From: Salticus scenicus | Lineage: Eukaryota > Arthropoda > Arachnida > Araneae > Salticidae | Length of the DNA: 64,000 bases | Reading direction: 5' to 3' | Assembly: GCA_963930645.1 (NCBI GenBank) | Contig: CAWVNO010001198.1 | Span: 620,001 to 684,000 of the forward strand | In this document: positions 46,258 through 58,007 of the stretch, in pieces | Position numbering within the stretch: position 1 is the stretch's first letter | Layout of the letters: every line of letters starts with the position of its first letter | Position numbers and translations under genes: made by a program | Notes under the pieces: generated by a model | Databases searched by the model: none | Seen by the model: only the letters and a program-made list of their open reading frames with translations | What the model was told of the DNA's origin: nothing

Positions 46258-46850
46258 TATTAAAATATTCTCATTCGATTTGTAGACCCCCAAAACAGTT
46301 ATATTCCTATTTTGAACGATCTAACTCAATTTCTATTTTTTGCCCCTTCGTCCCCCCCCCCCCCCACACACACACATTCGACCTTTCTAATAATTTTAGA
46401 CTTTCGAAAATATTCTCATCCTGTTTGTAGGTTCCGAAAACCTATATGCCCCAATTTTAAACGGTCTAACGATATTTTTACTTTTTTGCCCCTTCGCCGT
46501 CCCTTCCCGCTCTTCTTAATAATTTTACACTCTCGAAAATATTCTCATTCGATCTGTAGATCCCCAAAATCTTTATGTACCTATTTTGAACGAGCTAGCT
46601 CCAATTCTATTTTTTACAACTTCGCTCCCCCCTCCCCCCCCCCCCTTTCATATCTTCCTAATAAATTTATATTTTCGAAAATATTCTCATCTATTTATAG
46701 GCCCCCAAAATCTACACGTACCAATTTTAAACGATCTCACGCTAATTTCAAATTTTTTGTCCCCCCCCCCCCCCCTTTTGAGCCGACTAATAATTTTGCA
46801 CTTTCGAAAATAACCTCATTTGATTTGTAGACCACAAAAACATAGTAAAA
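46258..46850 (+). repeat. Tandem array, about 130-142 bp unit, with C-runs
   Basis: TCGAAAATATTCTCAT recurs at about 46262, 46404, 46533, 46675 and 46804. Each is followed by a GTAGRCCCCCAAAA stretch, CAATTTTGAACGATCTA and then a C-run of 7 to 15. The two alternating spacings suggest a higher-order dimer unit. Single copies lie at about 39190 and 40020. Confidence 0.8.
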
Positions 46851-46944
46851 TTAAGAATAACAGAAGATTAAATGTCACCGAAACCCACGTTAACCAAAAG
46901 AATTGTGGTCCCCTTTAGCCCCCCCCCCCCATGTATATTTGAGC

Positions 46945-47110
46945 TTTAGTGGGGTTTTTGTCCGGTGGGGATTTTGTCCGATGGGGCTTTTGTCCGGTGG
47001 GGATTTTGTCCGGTGGGGAGTTTGTCCGGTGGGGATTTTGTCCGGTGGGGCTTTTGTCCGGGGGGATTTTGTCCGTGGGGATTTTGTCCGGTGGGGCATT
47101 TGTCCGTATC
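46945..47110 (-). repeat. 16-bp minisatellite, inverted partner, 10 units
   Basis: Ten units of GGTGGGGATTTTGTCC complement the array at 41636-41812. The shared flank (CCCTTTAGCC then ATGTATATTTGAGCTTTAG) lies just left. Confidence 0.85.
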
Positions 47111-48210
47111 CCAGAAAACGATTAGCGCTGACCCCCAAGACATCCGGTCAAAGAATGATATTCTTTGATCTGGTCAGCCTGTGGCTATCAGTGACCAGTA
47201 TTTATGTTACCTACGAGGAAGCCTGAATTATCTGTAATCTCTCACCTTCATTCTTCCACTGAGTTTTTCTGAAACATTTTTGAACTTTCGATTATCTAAA
47301 TTTGTATCCAAAGACACGAAATTTTCTCTTTTCACTTACGAAAGATTAAGTATAGTTAGATCGACTGCTTCGTCTCTTCTTATAAAGTTATTAAAAATAT
47401 TTAAAATGAAACGATATTTTACTCTAGTTGAAACAGTTCGTATAATTTATGTAAAAACAGTTATTTTATTCTTTATAGAATCGTAATACGTAAATCTTGC
47501 ACCCATTTTTTTTTTTTTTTTTTTTTTTTTTCACGAAATTGAAAATAGTTATAGTTTATGTAACAGCACTCGCTGCTTATCAAAATCACATTCGTTCTGA
47601 GCAAAAGTGATTTTATTAAGTGGGTTATTTCTTTTTTTTTTTTTCCGGCGACCGTTCATGCACTCAAGAAAAATATATTATTTACCTGAATTTGGGAAGA
47701 AATTTCAAAAGGCATCAGATAATGGAACTATTAAACAATATTAATTAACTTTTAACAGATAATTATTTGACTGTTTCTTCAAAGTAAGTGAGTTGAACAC
47801 ATCCGAAATTCAGAGGCGTTTTTCTTTGAGAAATATCGTCAATACTTTGCTAAACATTCAAGCTTTTCTTTTAAATTTAAAATCTTTTCGTTTAAGCTTT
47901 TTGCTTATGAGTTTTATTAGCATGAGAACTAGAAATTGATCTTTTATTAATTAAACATTAGAAAAAAACATCACTTGCTAATCAAATTAAATTTGTAATT
48001 TATTATTACGCTTTGAAGAATATACGTTCCTTGAAATTGTCACTAAGACAAGTGATGGGCGTGCGTAAATACTGTAAATGTGAAATTTTCGACAAAGAGA
48101 GATAACGGTGGGATTGCTGTATTTCATCTTCTATTTTATTCAAAAATAAAGAATCGCATTGTAAATAAAAATTTATGTAGCATGCATAAATAAGATTTTT
48201 GTTGCTGAAT

Positions 48211-48244
<34 letters not shown>

Positions 48245-48853
48245 AGTTAATTAACCAGCGATGATCATTTTATTAAGCGGCGGTTTTAAAATTGCTCTGC
48301 ATTAATTACAGAATTGCATTAACTTTAGTTCAACCTATATATTGTAGATTAATAACCATGAACACAAATGTGTACATAGTAATAATTGCAGACGTAGTTT
48401 TATACAACAAAGCATCCTGTTGTACTTTGAATTGCCCATACCATTTTCTGAAGACAGACTGCTAGTTTTTGTATGTATGTATGCAGCGACCCACCATTAT
48501 TTCAGCACACTATGCAAGTTTTCTTCGACTAGAATAGACACTGTAATATCAAAACATTAACTGATTGGGGGAACATAAAACTTAAAAAATAAATAAAATG
48601 GAAAATGCAGAAAACAGTGAAGATTGGAATCAAGCAGAAAATGGCTTCATCCTGCAGTGGATTTATAAAGACTGACACACACACACAGACATATATATAT
48701 ATATATATATATATATCGTAATAAAATTTAACCTTAGAATTTAGCAATTAGTAGATTCAAAATAATACCAACACAACAAAAATAGAACTGATTTTAACTT
48801 ATAGGTAAGACTGACACAAAAATGTTGCACGTACACACACACACACACATAAG

Positions 48854-48884
<31 letters not shown>

Positions 48885-49160
48885 CTGACAGAGATGCAAG
48901 TTTCCTGATGGTTTCCATTTCTGGTTTTCAGCATTTAAAATTCTATTTTTCATTTCATGAATTCTCTTTTCTTTTAACAGATCCTTTTGGTTAATTTATC
49001 TCTTTCCATTTATATTATTTGATGAATGTTTCTATTGGATTAATGGATTATGCAAATTATCTCATCGTTAGGCTTATGTGTTATGTGTGTCATTTCTCTT
49101 CTGAGTAAGTATACTTTAACATGTTTTTACTACTCAGTGTACTTAAATTATCATCGTGAC
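47111..49160. other. Non-coding DNA with microsatellites
   Basis: T-runs at 47507-47531, 47632-47644 and 48210-48243. A (CA)n(TA)n pair occurs at 48676-48716 and 48833-48881, likely a local duplication. No gene is recognised. The open frame at 47280-47486 lacks any known motif. Confidence 0.5.
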
Positions 49161-49707
49161 AATAATATTATTCGATTCCAAACGTCCTGAAGTTGCAGAT
49201 TACTCAGAAACTTCACCAGTACCCCGCTAATCATCCTAACGTCACCAGCAATCAAGGACCGACTTGAGCCTCAACGTGAATCTATCTACTTACAGATTCT
49301 TCCCATGATGTTCAGCAATTAATGCTGATTAAATCCATGCATACGCATGAACTGTTTCTACTAAAGGAACTGCTATTCTCAACCTCAGAATCTGCGTCAT
49401 CAATTATCAACTGGTTTCGACTCTACAATAACAACTATCGTCAGCATGCCATTTGTCGCGTGGGGCCGGCTGGGCCCGGCATGCCGACCAAATACTTTAT
49501 GTACATAAATATCTGTAAATACTCATCGCCCTCTGTCGCTGGTTGGCTAAGCCAGGCGATGCATGATGTAATTTTTTTTTTTTAATTTTTAATTTATTTT
49601 TTTCTCAATAAATGTCGGAGCAGCTCACGTGGATTATCCTAGAAGCGCTCAACACCGCTCCTCGAGCGGTGAGCGGGGGCTGCTCCCTGTTAAATAATAT
49701 TATTCGA
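49161..49707. mobile_element. 517-bp insertion between 15-bp direct repeats
   Basis: AATAATATTATTCGA occurs at 49161-49175 and 49693-49707. Between them lie 517 bp that are clearly less AT-rich than the flanks, including GGCCGGCTGGGCCCGGC and an AATAAA at about 49608. The right end folds: GGAGCAGCTCAC near 49617 pairs with GTGAGC...GCTGCTCC ending near 49686, with an inner CCGCTC-CTC-GAGCGG hairpin. A 15-bp target duplication fits LINE-type retroposition, but there is no poly-A tail. A solo LTR is less likely because LTR elements duplicate 4-6 bp. Confidence 0.5.
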
Positions 49708-49920
49708 AATACATCTCATTTAAAATTTCATATGTTGGTATTTTCATCTCTCTTTCATTTGCTGAGTGTTGTAAAGGAATTAAATTATTCAAATTATATC
49801 TATATTTATCTATCTATATATATATATATATATAAACTTTTTTTTTTTGGATTTTTTCTGTTTCATCTTATTCAATGTTTCTTGTTTTCATTTATTCAAT
49901 GTTTGAAAAGGTTTTCAATA

Positions 49921-49961
<41 letters not shown>

Positions 49962-52009
49962 AACTCATTGGTTCTTAATCTACATTGCAACTTTTTGTGT
50001 AATTCTTTCCTCTGTGTTAAATTCAGTTCTATATTTTAGTGTGCTGTTATTGTCTTAGTTCTATTAATAGCTGAATTTTATGATTTAATCTTATTACGAT
50101 ATCTATTATTTATATATATATATATATATATAGTACCCATTGAAATTGCCCAAAGCCTTGTTTTGGTGTTACATTCCAGTAGCGTCTTTCCTCTCCGGAA
50201 TCTATTATATAACGTCCGAGTTCGCATTGCCATCAGCAGTTAAAAATCTCGCTTCCAGCATCTCGCCCCTCTGCTTCTTTACCGGATACATTTTGTCACG
50301 TATATTTCCTTCCAAGTGAAGTGAAAAATAAACAGTTAAATAATGTTTTAAGCAAAATTATGATAATGCATACAGTATTTTCTTGAAATAATTATTATTA
50401 TTTTGTCCCTGAAATAGAAGTATAGGTTAAACACTCATCAAATTATATTTGAATTTTGCGACGATGACCTATAACATACCTATAAAGTTTTAGCTCAATC
50501 GAAAAAGGTGTTTAGACGCTGTTGCACTTTAAATAATTTGACTCCATAGGCTGTAGTTATAAAGAATTTTTATGTGTGTGTAAAATAAAAAAAAACTTCA
50601 GGCTATTGTTAAATTAAAAAAAATATTCACTCCCATTAGTCCTTGAAAGTTATCAAGCAGCTTTTGGAGTAGCAACCTGATATGAACTTCAAAATATACA
50701 TTAGAATTATCTGCAATTATTTTGTTTTTAATTTACGCTGACAAGAAGCATACGCAAAAATCAACCGTTAAAATCTTGACTATAATGTGGAACCTCAAAA
50801 AGTGTAATAATACCAAAATCCCAACAATAAAAATTTAATTTAAATGCATTTCATTTATCGTATGAGAAATTAATTTTCATTCCTGATAAATTTTCTGGAC
50901 ATGGTAAAATATTATATTAAAGCATTTCCATCAATTACATTCAATAAAAAAGTGTTTTTGCTCATTTATTAGTATCCCTGTATATTTACTAAAAGATATG
51001 TATACACCGTATTGTGTATTGAAATATAGTCTTACTTTAATAATACACAGCGCTACCTGAAGTACATTTCCATCAGTTTTTAAGTATAGTCCCACTGTAT
51101 TCTGTTTCTTTCGGATAACCCTGTAAACGAATGGTGAATGATTTTCACACCAAATTCTATACGAAATATATTTTTATATATATAAAAATATTCATTTCAC
51201 TTGGTTCAGTGCTACCTATAGATGTTATACTGTACTAACTTGCAATTTTGCCCATAGATGCAATTTTGCCCATAATGTATTTGAATTCTCTTGGATATCC
51301 CTGTACACGAAGCATTTGCTTGATACCAACAAAAGGTTTAGTGTAGCATCCTTATATGACGCAGAGCAGATTTAGAATACCAAACTTGGACTTCCTGCAT
51401 GCTACTATTTTTTCTTGAGATATGCACATAACAGACAGACAAGCAGACACACAACCACTAGGAACATGTTTTAGGATTCAGGTCATCTCACAACATGTAA
51501 ATATAACAAAAAATTGGTATCGAAAAACTGCCCTTTCGGTCTTTTCGGTGAGAGAAAGTGAAAAATGCTACCAGTTGTACACTCATCGAAATCTATGTAA
51601 CTCCTGTGCCCCGATGTTCTATCATTGTAGCATACCTACCGTCTTTCAGCTCAAAAAAAATCTTTAGACATTATAGTGTTCAGGCACACACACACATATG
51701 AACCAATGCGAAAAAAAGAAGAAGAAGAAAAATTAACTCAATTATTATTATTATAGGTCCCCCCTCCCCCCCCCCCCATAAGTACAATACTTATAGCTTA
51801 CTATAATGTAGAACATTTGTTGAGGGCACTTGTACCTCTCCTCTTACGTTAGACTAGCAAGCCTGTGCGAATTTTTCGCACTTTATTTTTTGTAACCTTA
51901 AAAATTTTAAATTATTATTATTATTTAATTTTAAAGCCATAAAAACGTTATGATTACACATGGATGAGAAAATTTATTATTTAACTTTTTTTTTTTTTTT
52001 TTTTTTTTT
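49708..52009. other. Non-coding DNA with microsatellites and repeat scraps
   Basis: (TA)n tracts at 49815-49832, 49920-49959 and 50112-50133. An inverted copy of the 37450 family lies at 50440-50590. Loosely repeated CAGYGCTACCT and ATCCCTGTAYA words between 50960 and 51320 suggest a decayed tandem array. A C-run is at 51768-51777. No gene is recognised. Confidence 0.5.
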
Positions 52010-53270
52010 TTTCACGTGAAAGCATATTTCATTTTTTCATAGATATAGCAATAAGACATAGATTGATCATGGAGGGTGAAAAAGTGATTCCTTTTCATTT
52101 GGGAAAAGTCGGCCATTTTACTTTATTATGGATATATTTCCTCGAGTTAATATACACGGGAATACACACAGATAATTTAGCTAATAAAATTTATGAATAA
52201 TTTATGTACTAAAAGAGAATAAAAAACTCTAGATACCCATTTTTCATTTATTATTATTATTATTAACTATACTCTAGTATACTCATATCTGCACAAAACT
52301 GACTTTCTTTCGGCATTTATTATTATACTTCTTTGAGATAAAATCGTCTGCATTCATCATGGAAAATAATTTTAATAAATTATAATTAATAAATAATTTG
52401 TATTGCGTAAATTTGCATAAGATTATATATAGAAGAAAGTCTTGTGGTGGCCACAACATATTAGTTAACATATTAAAACTTCCGCGGCTGCTAACTACAT
52501 TTAAAAGAATTTTGAAAATTTCATATTACTTACTAATTTAAAATCTTAAAATTTAAAGAGAGTATTTCATCAAATATAAAGACAGTAATTGTTCCATAAT
52601 AATAACAAAGCAACTGATTATAAAAATGATATTTTTTCATAAATTACTTGAATATAACTTATTTATGAAAACTTATCCCGTTACTTTTCATGTATTTATT
52701 ACAACACTTAAAAGCCGTGCAATATTTCGGCATTTTAAAAATTCATTAACATTCTACTCTGATTCTACTCTATTTCCGAGTTTTATACTCCCTATTGTCT
52801 GATGCCAAAAATTTTTTCGGCATCAAAAATCTTTGCACGGTAACATGGGGATGATAGATCTATATAAAATACTATATCTATGCATTTTATGCTGGGGGTA
52901 AAAATAATAATTCGTAATTTTATTTTATTTTATATATATAATTATTATTATTATTATTTATTTATTATTATTTTTTTTTGGGGGGGGGGCAATAATTAAA
53001 AATTTATATGTTCATTTTTAAATTTTACCAAGTTATTATTTTCATATTTTAATTAATTTCGAAAAATCTAATCAAAATTTCGTTACAAATAAGGTACCAA
53101 ATGAAAGGATCATTTTTTTTCTGAATCCGTCGGTTTAATCAACTTATCGATCGGACAATTAGATTTTTTAAAATTAACTAAAGTATGAAAAGCTGGTGGC
53201 AACTTGCGTCAATACACAGACAAACAGACTCAAAAATCTCTTATCCATTTATAGAGAGAGAGAGATAATA
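52010..53270 (-). mobile_element. Diverged copy of the 10-13.9 kb repeat family
   Basis: On the minus strand 52040-52200 resembles 11280-11450 (CACTTTTTC...TTGATCAATCTATG and ACACGGGAATACACA reversed), and 52800-52860 resembles 11150-11210. On the plus strand, 53080-53210 matches 10735-10860 (GTTACAAATAAGGTACCAAATG, split by changes, and GATCGGACAATTAGATTTTT). Mixed orientation shows rearrangement. Confidence 0.45.
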
Positions 53271-53295
53271 AGTCAGGGGTTTTTTGGAATATAGT

Positions 53296-53330
<35 letters not shown>

Positions 53331-54737
53331 TTTTTTTTCTCCCCCCCCCAACAGATTTTGATAAAAGTTAAGATTTGGGTTTAATACTAATTATGGGTTA
53401 CAGTCTAACAATCTACAAATTCGGTTGAAAGTTAGAAATTAAAATATATAAATATATTAAAATTAATTTTTTTTTTTTTTTTTATGTATTCTTATTTTAA
53501 AATTTGCGAATTTACAGTGATCAAATTTTCAATTTGTGTTACATAAATCACGTAGCTTTTGGATTGAAAAACATATTAGCTTTTCTTAAAGAAAAAAGAA
53601 AGAAATGAAATGAAATGGCAAAAAGAAAGAGAAGAAATGAAATGGAAAAAAAAAAAAATGTTTCTGCACAAATGAAAAAATTGGCTAAAGACCGTAATTA
53701 TGAATTCGCAGTCCAAAACTGTCTAGATTCAGTTGAAAATTAAAGATTTTTATAGAAAAGTGATATTTAGCTGAGTTCAAGGCCACCCATGCGCTGACAT
53801 TTATAGTTTCTGAATTAGCGTTAAATTTAAATAACATGCAATTACACAGGGAAAAAAAAAAAAAAAAACTTGGCACACACACACACATACACAAAAAAAA
53901 GGGGTGGGGGGGGGAAGAAAGAAGAAAAAATAGGTTGAAAGAATCAATAATAATTTGAAATATTGAAAAACAAAAAATAACACACAAGTTTCTTGTACCT
54001 TTATATCGGTTGTTTTCAAAACAGACAACAAACACATTCAAACACATCTCCCTTCCCTCCACGTAATTAACGAAAAGAAGAGGTCGAAAAACTCACACTA
54101 AAGTGGGGAAAGACCACCTGTGAAGTGATTGATTACTGGTCTTGGAGTACGAAGATTCAACTTTAAAATAAAAATGTCTGTTTTAGTATTAAAATATCTC
54201 TTTTTCATTTAAAAAAAATTTCAATATTTTTAAATCAATGCACAGATAAAAAATTGAATTTATTAGCCGCGTGATTAAAATTTCAAATATCTCAAACAGA
54301 ACTGAGTAAATTTCAGTTTTTTGATGCCTTGTCTAATTTTCATGATATTGTTTGAGTTTTGAAATTAAATTAAATATTATTATTAACTTAAAAAAAAAAA
54401 ATGCCCACTAGTCTAAAATCTAAAGACCTACAAGAATTGCATGCAAAAATCCAAATTCGAAAATCACAATTTCCTTTCGAGATATTTTTAGAAAACTGAA
54501 GGTCCTCAATTCCCATAGGATTAACATGGAGAAAGGATTTTGGAGATTTCACTGATGTACAGCTTTAATGATATTTTTTGCCACCTGCTCAGCTGTCACA
54601 GCTGTCAAACTGTGCTATTTGGGATGTAGCCCCCTTTAGCAAATCATCCAGATATGTGCACCTGCAATTTTTCATAAGCAGAAAGTTGCATTGATACAAA
54701 GGTTTTTTTTTTTGTAAATTGAAAATGCGGTAGTCTA
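53271..54737. other. Non-coding low-complexity DNA
   Basis: A-run at 53299-53327, T-run at 53468-53483, GA-rich stretches near 53590-53660 and a (CA)n near 53875-53890. GCTGTCACAGCTGTCAAACT at about 54590 repeats a motif seen near 8740. Open frames here are homopolymer-driven. Confidence 0.5.
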
Positions 54738-55382
54738 TCTTCTATACATATAATAAAATAAGATGTTTGTGTGTGTGTCATTGTGTATGGTTTCCAGAGC
54801 TTTTTAAGAAAACGGCTGATGGCTGAGCTACAAAAATTTGCATGGTGGTTCGTAATGACCTCTCCTGATGTACCTCGAAGCCCGATTTTCGAATTTTGTT
54901 TTAGTTTTCTTTTAATTAATTAAAATGTTAAAATAAAAACCTTCTAATTTCTGATAAATTAGACATTTTAATTTTAATCCTTAATTTAATTCTTGCCAAT
55001 AGAAATAATAATAATTACGAGCTCTTTTTTTTTTTTTTTTTTTCGATAGAAAAAGAAGTACGTTTACTTAAACGTGAGAAATAAATAATTATACTATGCC
55101 TCTCACAAAAATTTTACCAATTTAAAAATTTTACACACATTGGTAAAGTGCTAATATATTTTATATGCTTTTATATTTTATATATATTTCTAACTACTGT
55201 TTTCTATATTTTTATTTTTACTAAACGGATCATGGTACTTTTACTAACATGGTTTTTTTTAAAAATAGGCAAGTGAGTAAACATATTTTTCTATTTAATA
55301 TATACCGTTATGTTTTGCTTAGATTATCTATCTATCTATTTGTATCTGTATCCCTCTGTCTCTCTCTATATATATGAAGATC

Positions 55383-55660
55383 TGGTACAACTTCGACATA
55401 CACCCAAAACGATATTTGGAGATTTTTCTTTGGCGTCGTTTTGAACGATGACAATATCGTTCTGGACTGTTCGCGATATAATATGGCAGCCTATATGTTG
55501 TTTATTTTAGATTTGTGATTTTATGTTTTATGATTTATGATTTAGATTTAGATTATGATTTTATCATTTATCATTTATGATTTTTCGATTTAGGATTTAG
55601 CCATAATCGCCAACAAAAAATCGCCAAATATCGTTGTGGGTGTATATCGAAGTTGTTCCA
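55383..55660. mobile_element. 278-bp MITE with about 53-bp inverted ends
   Basis: The left end TGGTACAACTTCGACATAC and inverted right end TGGAACAACTTCGATATAC continue to match through ACACCCA, CGATATTTGG and TTGGCG. The centre is a run of ATGATTT-type words (about 55510-55600). No clear target duplication is visible. The superfamily cannot be named from these ends. Confidence 0.7.
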
Positions 55661-58007
55661 AGCAAATTTTCACATTTGTCGAATTTCTAAAACAGTCAAG
55701 CAGTAAGCTAAGGCAAATTTACATTTTTTTTTTCCTTTTTTTTTTTTTTTTTTTTTTTTGGGGGGGGGGGGGGGTAAGTCCATTTGACTTACGGATCATG
55801 ACAAAGTTTCCATGTTTTACCTATGCTATAAACAAAAGCAAACAGCCTAATAACCCGAGAAGTTCTAGCGGTACTGTTTGGTACCGGCAATCACTATTTC
55901 AAAAATACCTCTTTTGTGGGGGGAAAACCTGATGTTCTGAAGACAATAAACATATGCTAAGGGAAGGCAATAATCTGAATGAATATCTGAATGAAGGCAA
56001 TATCTGAAGGGAAGGCAATACACATATACTAAAGAATAAAAGTAAATTCGAGAAAAAAATTAATTCAGGCTTTGTTGGGTTAAGCAGAATCAAATTTCAT
56101 TTATAGCTTTGATATCTGTCGTCCTTGGAGAATTTTGCATTTGGCGATCAAAAGTGTAATACGAATGTATATACACGCCAGATGTATATTTTGTAATATA
56201 TATTTAATGAAATATTCTTTTATATTCTTGACGCCATATGTATATTTTGGTAATATATATTTCTCATAGTATATTAAAATAACCATGATTTTTGAAAGGT
56301 ATTAAATATATTCGCCCCATAATTAAACGATCTTTTACCTTTCCTTTTTTCCGCCAGGGACTACAAATATCAAATAAAATCTCTCTCTCTCTCTTTTATT
56401 TTTTTTAATATAACAGTCATTTAAATTAGGGATGTGTAAGATTTATTTTTGAGTCTAGTGCAGAATGAGCGACGGTTTTAAAATGGGAGATAAGTGTTGG
56501 TGAGAAATAAACTCAAAATGACATTCTTCTCAATAATTACAAAAACTTTCTTTTTCATATTATTCTAAAAACATTTCATTTGACTCTTTTTATTTCTTCA
56601 TGCATATATACATCTACATTACGGCGTCGCTGTGACGCATTTGTTCTGATTGGCCGTCTGTGTTTCTATGTACATGTAATGATGTATGTTCGTTTTTTTT
56701 TTTTCTCTCTCATCGATGTTCAGTTTTATAATAAAAATGTGATTAAAAGGAACACACGTGGGTTCTTCTTTTTATTCCCACAAATAATATATATATTTTT
56801 TTCTTATTCACAAACCAAGCTAAAGGAGGCTGGTTTAATTAAATTAAAACACTATTATTTATATATTTAAAATTATCTTTTGCACAGCTTCGCAGAAGGA
56901 TATTTATATTCAAAACAGAAGTTCTTTTTGTCACATATGGAATACATCTGTTAAGCACGCCAAATGTGGTGTTTTTCTTTTTCTCCAGCCATATCGCATA
57001 CGATGAAAACAACACGACGTCCTGTTAGCATCGTCGAAATTTGAAATTGCGTCAATGCCGTCACTCATTGTACGTTAGACCCTTATTTATTTATTTATTT
57101 TAATTTATGTATGATCAATCACAGCCTTCAATCTGACCTGATTCTTGAATTAACAATACAGTTGAATATAGTGTAAAAGAGAGTACATTTTTTTTTTTTT
57201 TTTTTTTTTAAAGACTGCTTTTGTTTTGTTACAATTTTAATTAATTTTTGGTTGGATTTTAAATTCAATATGGACTGATTCTTTTTAATTTTTTTAAAAA
57301 GTACTTTTGATTTACAGGTATAAATGTTTCAAATACTGTCTACAAAAACAAACCCCAGCATAGATTTGATATCTGTCCACCTTCGCGATTCTTGTATTTG
57401 GCGATGATGATTCATATTAATGATACCAAATTAATAGATATGCTTAGCATATAAGATGCTGTTTCATTTTACGAAATATTTAACATTTTAAAAGTGCTTT
57501 TTATTTTCGGGTCATAATGAACCCAAAATTGTTGTGCAAATTTATATATTCAATGTAATCCGATTTTTCAATCAATATTTCAGTTGAATAATCTGAGAAA
57601 ATATATACAGATAAATTATATTTTAAGAAAAATAGTGCATGTTTTTGGCATAGGTGATATTTGTTTATATATTCAGAACCACCAATAAATCCCACCCCTA
57701 ATTCTAATTTCCCGTATGTATATATGCTTAATTTTGGGGGAGGTGTAGTAAAATAAATATTGTGCACGAATGTAGTCATTCTTTCAGATGAATGTGATAA
57801 AAAAAAAAAAAAAAAGATCTACGTTAATTGTGTTTGTTGCTTTTAATTTTGCAAAAAGTGTTTTCAAATGTCGGCTGTGATAAAATAACATTATTATTAT
57901 TATTATTATTATTATGCTTCTATTTTAAAAATATCTTCAGTTAATTTTTATTTAAATATTTTTACGTAAAATCTTCTTTTATTATAGAAAATTTCTTATT
58001 GTTAATT
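55661..58007. other. Helitron leader region, no coding sequence recognised
   Basis: T-run and G-run at 55735-55774. A repeated phrase, TTTGATATCTGTC...CATTTGGCGAT-like, occurs at about 56107 and 57366. A/T runs and (ATT)n at 57889-57914 are also present. Just upstream of the Rep/helicase ATG, TTTTATTATAG (ending 57986) could serve as a splice acceptor, suggesting a spliced leader; this is inference. Confidence 0.4.

Noticed and set aside
46312..46830. 172-codon proline-rich open frame
   Set aside because: It is translated tandem repeat with C-runs; the frame is kept only because unit lengths happen to lack stops.
49176..49692. Solo LTR
   Set aside because: The 15-bp flanking duplication is too long for an LTR element and no TG...CA ends fit the boundaries, although AATAAA is present.
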